The notes beneath the pieces are model-generated. The model was not told the origin of the DNA. It worked only from the letters and a program-made list of their open reading frames with translations, and ran no database searches. From assembly GCA_039714215.1 (NCBI GenBank), contig JBDLJU010000183.1:1-6138 (forward strand): DNA of 6,138 nucleotides, given 5' to 3'. Made by a program: the position numbers and the translations under genes. Origin of the DNA: UBA11579 sp039714215 (GTDB lineage Bacteria; Chloroflexota; Anaerolineae; Anaerolineales; UBA11579). Shown in pieces: positions 1 through 5,430 of this stretch (the stretch's first letter is position 1; the number at the start of each line of letters is the position of its first letter).

Positions 1-1
1 G

Positions 2-298
2 ATGAACATGCACAAAAATGGCACACCGATGCTGGCATCCTCGGGATATGTAGCGGAGATCAACCAGGAGCTGTGCATCAGCTGCTGGACGTGTGAGCCG
101 TACTGCCAGTTTGGGGCCCTGATGCTCACAGACGAGGCCACCAGCGGCGTGGTGTGGGAAAACTGCATGGGATGTGGTGTGTGCGTGAATACATGCCCTG
201 AGGGGGCGATAGAGCTGGTGTTAGCCCCAGAGAAAGGGGTTCCGCTGGAGATTGAGAAGCTGATGGCGGCGGCGGTAGAAACAGCCGCGGCGGATTAG
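2..298 (+). CDS. 4Fe-4S dicluster ferredoxin domain protein, C-terminal part (probably 5'-truncated by the window)
   Basis: The 98 visible residues carry two complete cluster-binding motifs: CxxCxxCxxxC at Cys25/28/31/35 and CxxCxxCxxxCP at Cys55/58/61/65. That is the classic bacterial 2[4Fe-4S] ferredoxin fold, an electron-transfer module. The first motif is slightly unusual, with Trp29 after the second Cys and Gln instead of Pro after the fourth. The frame is open to the window edge and no ribosome binding site can be seen before the ATG at base 2. The stretch before the first Cys (PMLASSGYVAEIN) and the tail after the second motif (KGVPLEI) resemble the C-terminal half of longer Fe-S proteins of roughly 350-400 residues, recalled from Anaerolineae. 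I therefore read this as the end of a larger protein; a free-standing small ferredoxin is the alternative. It converges on the minus-strand genes, so it is not in their operon. Its redox partner is unknown. Confidence 0.85.
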   Translation: MNMHKNGTPMLASSGYVAEINQELCISCWTCEPYCQFGALMLTDEATSGVVWENCMGCGVCVNTCPEGAIELVLAPEKGVPLEIEKLMAAAVETAAAD

Positions 299-339
299 TT
301 TCCACCTATAAGAAATTCACAAAGAAATTTAATCTTGCA

Positions 340-478
340 TCATTCTGAGTGAACGAGCGCAGTGAGATAGCGAAGAATCATTATTGAGTTTGCTGTAAAT
401 TAGCCCTGTTCTCACTCAAAGTGAATCATGATTCTACCGAGACCACCTCGCTACGCTCGCAGGTCTCGTTCAGAATGA
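340..478. repeat. Imperfect inverted repeat of the CATTCTGA...AGAATCAT type
   Basis: Two copies of one sequence face each other. The left arm (340-381) starts TCATTCTGA, has ACGAG after a 4-base insert, then a degenerate GCGA-rich core, and ends AGAATCAT. The reverse complement of 428-478 starts TCATTCTGAACGAG, has a similar core with TAGCGA, and also ends AGAATCAT, with an extra GGTGGTCTCGGT before that end. The right arm can fold on itself (CGAGACC at 438-444 with GGTCTCG at 462-468). The spacer side adds a 12-base perfect palindrome (GAATCATGATTC, 423-434) and a small hairpin (TCACT 412-416, AGTGA 420-424). Repeats with this start and end recur between genes in many environmental bacterial genomes. 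The element contains no convincing ORF. It lies between convergent genes and could help end transcription from either side; that role is inference. Confidence 0.7.
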
Positions 479-553
479 CGGCAGCATTGATTTCTAGTGT
501 GTGAAACAATACTTCTCAATCCCTCGGAAGAGCGCAGGATCGAGGAAAGACAA

Positions 554-588
554 AACGGACATTCTCCGATTGCTGGAGAATGTCCGTT
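554..588 (-). terminator. Intrinsic terminator of the minus-strand gene cluster
   Basis: A perfect 14-bp stem (554-567 with 575-588, left arm AACGGACATTCTCC) closes a 7-base loop (568-574). Read on the minus strand it is followed by TTTTGTCTTTCC, a good U-rich tail, and it begins 26 bases after the stop codon of the PLP enzyme. On the + strand the stem is followed by AAACTT, so it should work mainly for minus-strand transcription. It marks the end of the operon. Confidence 0.9.
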
Positions 589-614
589 AAACTTCTGCTT
601 AGATCTGCTTCAGG

Positions 615-2075
615 TTACAGGGAAGCAACCCGCTTATTGAACTCTTCAATCAGAGCATCAATCTCTGGCACCTGCTGCTGCACGGTGGTCCAGTAATCTT
701 TCTGGTACCACTGCGCCTGGATCTCTTCATAGGTCTTGCCCTGCTGCTCTACCCAGGTGTAGTATTTGAGGTTGTGGACGCGTTTCTTGTCCAGGTAGTT
801 TAGCTCAAGCATATTATCCGTTGACTGGCCAGCCAGATAGCGGGCATGGTCGGCGGCGGCGTTGACCTCGGTGTACTCACCAAATTCCTCGTGCATCTCA
901 ACCAAACGGCTCTGATAGAGATCCATTGAGTCGGTCAGCATGGTGACGACGACATCATCCTCGCCCATTTCATAATACTTGGCAAATTTGATGGCAGTGA
1001 GCACGTTGGAGATCCCGGAGAAGCCTAACAAGTGAAGCTGCTCGACCATTTCTTGCGGTACACCCTGCTCTACCAGATAAGCCTGGCCGGCAGGTTCATT
1101 GAACAATCGGGAGATGTTGACCACGGCGTTGTCATCAATCGCCACGACCATGTCGGTGTTCTTGGCATTGTGCACCCAGGGGACGTGCTTGTCGCCAATA
1201 CCTTCAATACGGTGCTCGCCGAAGCCGTTCCACAGCAAGGTGGGGCACTGCAGCGCTTCGCTGGCGACGATCTTGCTGGTGGGGAAAACCTGCTTGAGGT
1301 AATCACCACTGGCGATCGTACCAGCAGAGCCGGTGGCGGAGGTAAGGCCGCGGAAGACGCCGTTGGCGCCCAGCTCTTTCTCAAGCATTTCGACCATCGC
1401 TTTGCCCGTGACTTCGTAATGCCACATGTAGTTGCCGAATTCGTCGAACTGGTTGAAGATCATCAAATCTTCACCAGAGTTACGAAGTTCCCAGCATTTG
1501 TCGAAGATCTCTTTGACGTTGGATTCACTGCCCGGGGTTTTGATCGTCTCGCCAGCAACTGTTGCCAGCCAATCGAAGCGTTCCTTGCTCATCCCTTCCG
1601 GCAGAATCGCAATCGATTCGCAAGCCAATAAGGAAGAATCATACGCACCGCCGCGGCAGTAGTTGCCCGTGGAAGGCCAGACTGCCTTCTGAGTGGTGGG
1701 GTCGAATTGGCCGGTGACCAATCGAGGAACCAGACACCCGTACGCGGCACCGACTTTGTGTGCGCCGGTGGGGAACCATTTGCCAACCAAGGCAATGATG
1801 CGGGCATCCACACCGGTCAGGCTGCTGGGCAGTTCAATATAATTCACCCCGCCGAATCCGCCGCCAGTCTCCTGAGGTTGGTTCTTCCAGGTAATCCTGA
1901 AAAGGTTAAGCGGGTCAACGTCCCACAAACCCACCTTGGAAAGTTTTTCCCTGACATCAGCGGGGATCAAGCTCGGATCTTTCAACTGTGCATAGGTCGG
2001 GATCACAATCCCGCGTTCTTTGGCGCGCTGTGCTGCACGGACCAATCTGTCTTCCATAATGGTTAAATCAATCAT
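615..2075 (-). CDS. Fold-type II PLP-dependent enzyme of unknown substrate ('PLP-dependent protein subunit beta' type)
   Basis: Residue numbers here count from the GTG at 2078. The protein belongs to the tryptophan synthase beta / cysteine synthase / threonine synthase superfamily and is probably cytosolic. The Schiff-base lysine is Lys108 in PTGAHKVGAA, a motif closest to TrpB (TGAHK). The substrate loop that follows is PSTGNYCRGGA (135-145), like the STGN loop of cysteine and threonine synthases. The PLP-phosphate loop is probably the SATGSAGT stretch (247-254). At 486 residues it is longer than TrpB (about 400) or cysteine synthase (about 310); the extra length includes a C-terminal extension rich in Trp, Tyr and Gln (about 425-487). 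It is not TrpB: there is no EDLNHTGAHK context and no trpA nearby. I recall relatives annotated only as PLP-dependent protein subunit beta or lyase/thiolase. Lyase or beta-replacement chemistry on an amino acid is likely and the substrate is unknown. It is the last gene before a strong terminator. ATG 2075 is chosen over GTG 2078 because AGGAG lies 6 rather than 3 bases upstream. Confidence 0.85.
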   Translation of the reverse strand: MIDLTIMEDRLVRAAQRAKERGIVIPTYAQLKDPSLIPADVREKLSKVGLWDVDPLNLFRITWKNQPQETGGGFGGVNYIELPSSLTGVDARIIALVGKWFPTGAHKVGAAYGCLVPRLVTGQFDPTTQKAVWPSTGNYCRGGAYDSSLLACESIAILPEGMSKERFDWLATVAGETIKTPGSESNVKEIFDKCWELRNSGEDLMIFNQFDEFGNYMWHYEVTGKAMVEMLEKELGANGVFRGLTSATGSAGTIASGDYLKQVFPTSKIVASEALQCPTLLWNGFGEHRIEGIGDKHVPWVHNAKNTDMVVAIDDNAVVNISRLFNEPAGQAYLVEQGVPQEMVEQLHLLGFSGISNVLTAIKFAKYYEMGEDDVVVTMLTDSMDLYQSRLVEMHEEFGEYTEVNAAADHARYLAGQSTDNMLELNYLDKKRVHNLKYYTWVEQQGKTYEEIQAQWYQKDYWTTVQQQVPEIDALIEEFNKRVASL

Positions 2076-2081
2076 CACATA

Positions 2082-2086
2082 CTCCT
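2082..2086 (-). promoter_or_regulatory. Ribosome binding site deciding the start of the PLP enzyme
   Basis: AGGAG on the minus strand is followed by TAT, GTG (2078-2076) and ATG (2075-2073). The 6-base spacing to ATG fits normal initiation; the 3-base spacing to the in-frame GTG is too short. The 43-base gap behind it, after the glycosyltransferase stop, is AT-rich and shows no clear terminator, so the gene is probably cotranscribed. Confidence 0.7.
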
Positions 2087-2118
2087 AAAATATTTTAATT
2101 ATTTTTTCTGAACGTGTT

Positions 2119-3069
2119 TCACTCCTCCAAATCGGGAGCTTCACGCACAATATACAACGGTCGTCCACGGACTTCATCATACATCCGTCCAATGTACTCA
2201 CCAATAATTCCTAAAAAGATCAGCTGCACGCCCCCTAAAAACAATACCGCGATCAAGGTTGTGGCCTGTCCAGCGAACTGCTGGGAGCCCATCAAACGCA
2301 GCACGATGACTACCGGGATGGCAATGATCGCGCCACCTGAAGAAATAAAGCCCAAATATGTAGCCACCTGCAGCGGGAAGAAAGAAAACCCGGTTATTGC
2401 AGTTGTTGCCAGTTTAAACATCTTGCGGAAGGGATACTTGGTTTCCCCGGCAAAACGGGCGTGACGCTGGTACGGCACTGCGGTTTGCTTAAAACCAACC
2501 CAGACTGACAACGCCCGGAAAAAGCGGTGATGTTCCGGCATCTGGTTGAGGATCTCGACAACTTTTCGATCCAGCAGGCGGAAGAAACCGGTATCAAGCG
2601 GCAAATCGATGTCGGTGAGCCGGTTGATCACCCGGTAAAACATTTTCGCGGTCATCTTTTTAAAGAAACTTTCGCCGACGCGTTCCATGCGTTGAGCATA
2701 AACCACCTCAAATCCATTTTTCCACTGCTCAATCAACTGCAGGATGACTTCAGGCGGATCCTGCAGGTCGGCATCGATCACAATCACGGCATCGCCGCGA
2801 GCGTAATCCAACCCGGCCTTGACCGCGGCCTGCTGTCCAAAGTTGCGAGCAAAGATCACCGGTCTTACCCGGAGATCTTTTTCAGCCAGCTCTCGGATCA
2901 TTTCTGATGTTCCATCAGTAGAGCCGTCATCAACCAAGACCAGCTCCCAGCTGTCCTTGGCATCGACCATCACGCGAGAGACCTGTTGATACAGCTCGCC
3001 AAGCGATTCGCGTTCATTCCAAATTGGAACGACGACTGAGAAAACAGGTGATTTGGATGCAGCTATCAT
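2119..3069 (-). CDS. Family 2 glycosyltransferase, GtrB/DPM1-like, with two C-terminal membrane helices
   Basis: Residue numbers count from the TTG at 3072. The N-terminal GT-A domain (about 10-220) shows VVVPIWNE (13-20), the nucleotide-binding DDGSTDGT (48-55), and DADLQDPPE (100-108), whose DxD-like Asp pair binds the metal and sugar nucleotide. GETKYPFRKM (209-218) matches the conserved G.(S/T)KY element of this subfamily. Two hydrophobic helices follow (about 232-260 and 268-292), then GEYIGRMYDEVRGRPLYIV, a typical subfamily ending. Known relatives (GtrB, DPM1) move a sugar from UDP- or GDP-sugar to a polyprenyl phosphate at the inner face of the membrane, supplying lipid-linked sugar for envelope or protein glycosylation. 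The sugar here cannot be told. The start lies just after the stop of the threonine-synthase-like gene and its ribosome binding site is inside that gene, so the two are probably translationally coupled. No functional link to the neighbouring catabolic genes is evident. Confidence 0.92.
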   Translation of the reverse strand: MIAASKSPVFSVVVPIWNERESLGELYQQVSRVMVDAKDSWELVLVDDGSTDGTSEMIRELAEKDLRVRPVIFARNFGQQAAVKAGLDYARGDAVIVIDADLQDPPEVILQLIEQWKNGFEVVYAQRMERVGESFFKKMTAKMFYRVINRLTDIDLPLDTGFFRLLDRKVVEILNQMPEHHRFFRALSVWVGFKQTAVPYQRHARFAGETKYPFRKMFKLATTAITGFSFFPLQVATYLGFISSGGAIIAIPVVIVLRLMGSQQFAGQATTLIAVLFLGGVQLIFLGIIGEYIGRMYDEVRGRPLYIVREAPDLEE

Positions 3070-3074
3070 CAAAT

Positions 3075-4319
3075 TTACCTCCCCAGTAAACTTTTCACGG
3101 CTGATAGATCAGGTTTCACCACCGGAGCCTCTCCGACTGCCTGCATGGCGGCTTTGACATCTTTCAATCCGCTGCCGGTGAGCAGCACCAGCGCGGGGTC
3201 ACTTGATTTGATCAGCCCCTGGTCTGCAGCTTGAGCAACTCCGGCAAAAGCGGTGGCTGCGGCGGGTTCAGAGAAGATCCCAACTTTACCGAGTGAGGCA
3301 ATCGCCGCTGTGATCTGGTGATCCTCAACGGTGAGGTAAGCCCCACCTGTCTGGGTCGCAGCTCGCAGGGCACGCAGACCATCGCTGGGCATATCGACTG
3401 AGATGCTGTCTGCCATCGTATCCGCAGCAACAGCTTTGATCTCTTCACTGCCTGAATTGAAGGCATTTGCAATCGCGGCAGAGCCGGTGGACTGCACCCC
3501 AAAAATGCGCGGCATGTGCTTCAACCAACCCAATTCATGCAGGTCCTTGAATCCTTTGTGTACCCCGGAAATGATGTTGCCGTCTCCAACGGAGACAAAT
3601 ACCGAGAGCGGCTGATCGAGCGATTCAGCTTCGATCACCTGCTCCCAGATCTCAAACCCCGCCGTCTTCTTGCCTTCGGCAGTGAATGGGTTGTAACCGG
3701 TATTGCGGCAGTACCAGCCGAACTCCTCGGCAGCCTGCACGGCGAGCTCGACAGCATCGTCATAGACCCCATCAACCAGGATCACCTGTGATCCGTAAAC
3801 CAGCAGCTGGGCGATCTTGGCAGGCGGGGCAGTCTTGGGGGCAAAGATCACAGCTTTCTGCCCAGCCGCCGCCGCCATCCCCGCCAGGGCAGCGCCTGCA
3901 TTGCCGGTTGAAGCAGTCACAATCACTTCAGCCCCAATCTCAGCGGCGCGGGCAATCAGCAGTGCACTGGCACGATCTTTGAAGGAAGCGCTGGGGTTGC
4001 CGCTTTCATCTTTGAGCCACAAGGTCTCAAGCCCAATCTGGGCGGCGAGGCGATCAGATTTAAACACCGGCGTCCAACCAACGCTGCGCAGCGGAGTTGC
4101 CTGATAACCAGGGTCACTGACTGGCAGCAGCGGCAGGTAACGCCACATGGAAGTATCTTTTGAAGCCTGGATGTCTTCCGGCTTAATGCTCTGCTTGATC
4201 GCCGGGAAATCCAGGATTACGTCGAGAACGCCCTGATCGTGCGGGCAGAGATAGGTGACTTCATCGAGGTCAAATTGATGACCACATACGCTACAACGAT
4301 ATCCTACAGCTTTTCCCAT
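3075..4319 (-). CDS. Threonine-synthase-like PLP enzyme with N-terminal zinc ribbon
   Basis: This 414-residue protein is a fold-type II PLP enzyme of the threonine synthase / threonine dehydratase branch. An N-terminal zinc-ribbon-like segment (Cys9, Cys12, Cys25, with His27 as a possible fourth ligand in place of the usual Cys) precedes the catalytic domain, as in many class-I-like threonine synthases. The Schiff-base lysine is Lys114 in SASFKDRA, the substrate loop is TASTGNAGA (135-143), the central loop is SVGDGNIISG (243-252), and the C-terminal motifs are EPAAA (351-355) and TGSGLKD (381-387). Threonine synthase makes threonine from O-phosphohomoserine. No other threonine gene is visible, and the gene follows a carbamate kinase, so a catabolic lyase role (for example on a diamino acid) is a real alternative. 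The ATG at 4319 has AGAGGA 7 bases upstream. It starts 64 bases after the kinase and ends 5 bases before the glycosyltransferase ATG, so all three are probably one transcript. The general family is certain; the exact reaction is not. Confidence 0.85.
   Translation of the reverse strand: MGKAVGYRCSVCGHQFDLDEVTYLCPHDQGVLDVILDFPAIKQSIKPEDIQASKDTSMWRYLPLLPVSDPGYQATPLRSVGWTPVFKSDRLAAQIGLETLWLKDESGNPSASFKDRASALLIARAAEIGAEVIVTASTGNAGAALAGMAAAAGQKAVIFAPKTAPPAKIAQLLVYGSQVILVDGVYDDAVELAVQAAEEFGWYCRNTGYNPFTAEGKKTAGFEIWEQVIEAESLDQPLSVFVSVGDGNIISGVHKGFKDLHELGWLKHMPRIFGVQSTGSAAIANAFNSGSEEIKAVAADTMADSISVDMPSDGLRALRAATQTGGAYLTVEDHQITAAIASLGKVGIFSEPAAATAFAGVAQAADQGLIKSSDPALVLLTGSGLKDVKAAMQAVGEAPVVKPDLSAVKSLLGR
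3077..3084 (-). promoter_or_regulatory. Ribosome binding site of the glycosyltransferase, embedded in the upstream gene's end
   Basis: GGGGAGGT (minus strand) overlaps the last codons and the first stop base of the threonine-synthase-like gene (Leu-Gly-Arg-stop). It precedes TTG (3072) by 5 bases from the GGAGG core and ATG (3069) by 8. Both spacings are workable; ATG is preferred as the stronger start codon. The overlap implies translational coupling. Confidence 0.75.
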
Positions 4320-4383
4320 TGAAAATTCCTCTAAGCAAACTAATGATCTTAACGAGAATACATCCAGACCTCAGAATTAATTT

Positions 4384-5325
4384 CTAAGGAACGATCCAGG
4401 TCCCGGTTTCACCAGCCAGGGCACGTGGGATATTGGGCGGGTCAGTGATCAATGCCTTCTCACCGCCGTTCTCAATGAACTTTATGCAAGCCTCAACTTT
4501 AGGCAGCATGCTGCCAGGGGCAAAATGGCCTTCGGCGATATACTGCTTGGCTTCTGCAACAGTCATCTTGTCCAGCCACTGCTCATCGTCCTTGCCGAAG
4601 TTGATTGCTACCTGTTCAACCGCAGTTGAGATCAGCAGCAGGTCTGCATTAAGCTCGTTGGCAAGCAGTGATGAAGCAAAATCTTTATCAATCACCGCTT
4701 CGATTCCGATCAATCCGCCGGTTTCTTTCTCTACCACAGGGATTCCGCCGCCGCCAACAGCAACAACGATAAAACCGTCTTTGACCAAAGATTTGATCAC
4801 ATCCAGCTCAACGATCTGCTTGGGTTTAGGGGAGGGAACCACACGGCGCCAGCCGCGGCCGGCATCTTCAACAAAAGCCTGACCTTCTTCCATCCGTTGT
4901 TTGGCAACTGCTTCTTCAAGGAATGAGCCGATCGGCTTGCTGGGGGCCTTAAAAGCAGGATCATTTTTATCAACTTCTACCTGGGTAATCACCGTAGCAG
5001 CTTTTTTATCAATCCCGATTTTCTCAAAATGGTTCTTTAATGCTTTCTGGAACATATAGCCAATTGCGCCCTGGGTATCAGCGCCACAGTAATCCAATGG
5101 TACGGGGTGGAGCTCGTGTGCAGCCAGCTCCGAACGGCGCAAGATAAATCCAACCTGCGGACCGTTTCCGTGGGTGACTACCACTGTCCAACCAGATTGG
5201 ATCATGCTGGCAATGTGCTCCATGGTTTCTTTGGCGGCATCAAATTGATCATTGATCGTGTGCCCGCCGTTGGCTTTAATTAAGGAGTTGCCTCCCACTG
5301 CGACAACTGCAACCTTTTCGGTCAT
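4384..5325 (-). CDS. arcC: Carbamate kinase
   Basis: At 313 residues the protein has the standard length and all family signatures of the amino acid kinase fold: AVGGNSL (9-15), THGNGPQVG (51-59), GRGWRRVVPSPKP (156-168), AVGGGGIPV (189-197), GIEAVIDKDFASSLLA (207-222), GHFAPGSMLPKVEA (266-279) and the terminal GTWIVP. Lys130 (SKPIG), Lys214 (DKD) and Lys276 (LPK) fall where the family's active-site lysines lie. It transfers phosphate between carbamoyl phosphate and ADP in the cytosol, in catabolism giving ATP, CO2 and ammonia. Next to a YgeW-type transferase it corresponds to E. coli YqeA as well as to ArcC of the arginine deiminase pathway; no arginine deiminase is visible here, so I favour the YqeA role. 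The ATG at 5325 has GAGGA about 8 bases upstream. No truncation or missing motif is seen. Confidence 0.96.
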   Translation of the reverse strand: MTEKVAVVAVGGNSLIKANGGHTINDQFDAAKETMEHIASMIQSGWTVVVTHGNGPQVGFILRRSELAAHELHPVPLDYCGADTQGAIGYMFQKALKNHFEKIGIDKKAATVITQVEVDKNDPAFKAPSKPIGSFLEEAVAKQRMEEGQAFVEDAGRGWRRVVPSPKPKQIVELDVIKSLVKDGFIVVAVGGGGIPVVEKETGGLIGIEAVIDKDFASSLLANELNADLLLISTAVEQVAINFGKDDEQWLDKMTVAEAKQYIAEGHFAPGSMLPKVEACIKFIENGGEKALITDPPNIPRALAGETGTWIVP

Positions 5326-5368
5326 AATTAACTTCCTCTCTTTATTACAAAGATTTTTACTAAAAAGT

Positions 5369-5405
5369 GCAGGATAAAAGGAGCAAATTGTTCCTTCTAC
5401 CCTGC
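5369..5405 (-). terminator. Hairpin with short T-run between the carbamoyltransferase and carbamate kinase genes
   Basis: GCAGG (5369-5373) pairs with CCTGC (5401-5405). After two mismatched positions, AGGAGC pairs with GTTCCT around a 5-base AAATT loop, with one G-U pair. On the minus strand the stem is followed by ACTTTTTAG. It begins about 25 bases after the carbamoyltransferase stop, the expected place for an intrinsic terminator. The stem has internal mismatches, so it may be leaky and lower rather than abolish kinase expression. A separate promoter for the kinase in the remaining 43 bases is possible but not recognisable. Confidence 0.55.
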
Positions 5406-5430
5406 TTGTATTTATTCTTGGGGTAAAACT

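Larger units (their letters stand above)
299..614. other. Intergenic region between convergent genes
   Basis: About 316 bases separate the stop of the Fe-S protein from the stop of the minus-strand PLP enzyme. Besides the inverted repeat (340-478) and the minus-strand terminator (554-588), I see only a weak 5-bp inverted pair (CCTCG 522-526, CGAGG 541-545). There is no tRNA-like fold or credible small gene. No stem with a T-run typical of an intrinsic terminator follows the + strand gene, so its transcript may end in the inverted repeat or read on. Confidence 0.7.

Noticed and set aside
522..545. CCTCG/CGAGG inverted pair upstream of the terminator stem
   Set aside because: A five-base stem with a 14-base loop and no T-run is too weak to call.
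1032..1631. 199-codon open frame on the + strand opposite the PLP enzyme
   Set aside because: It lies wholly within a clearly conserved gene on the other strand, its translation shows no recognisable motif, and such shadows are common in codon-biased genes.
2087..2096. AAAATATTTT palindrome just upstream of the PLP enzyme start, considered as an operator or terminator
   Set aside because: It is only A/T pairs in an AT-rich 43-base gap, with no GC stem and no second copy, so it is likely compositional.
3403..4104. Several overlapping + strand frames opposite the threonine-synthase-like gene
   Set aside because: They give low-complexity Pro/Arg/Gln- or Ala-rich translations and overlap one another inside a conserved gene.
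4320..4383. Gap between carbamate kinase and the threonine-synthase-like gene, checked for a promoter or terminator
   Set aside because: Apart from the AGAGGA ribosome binding site, no stem-loop or convincing -35/-10 pair is visible.
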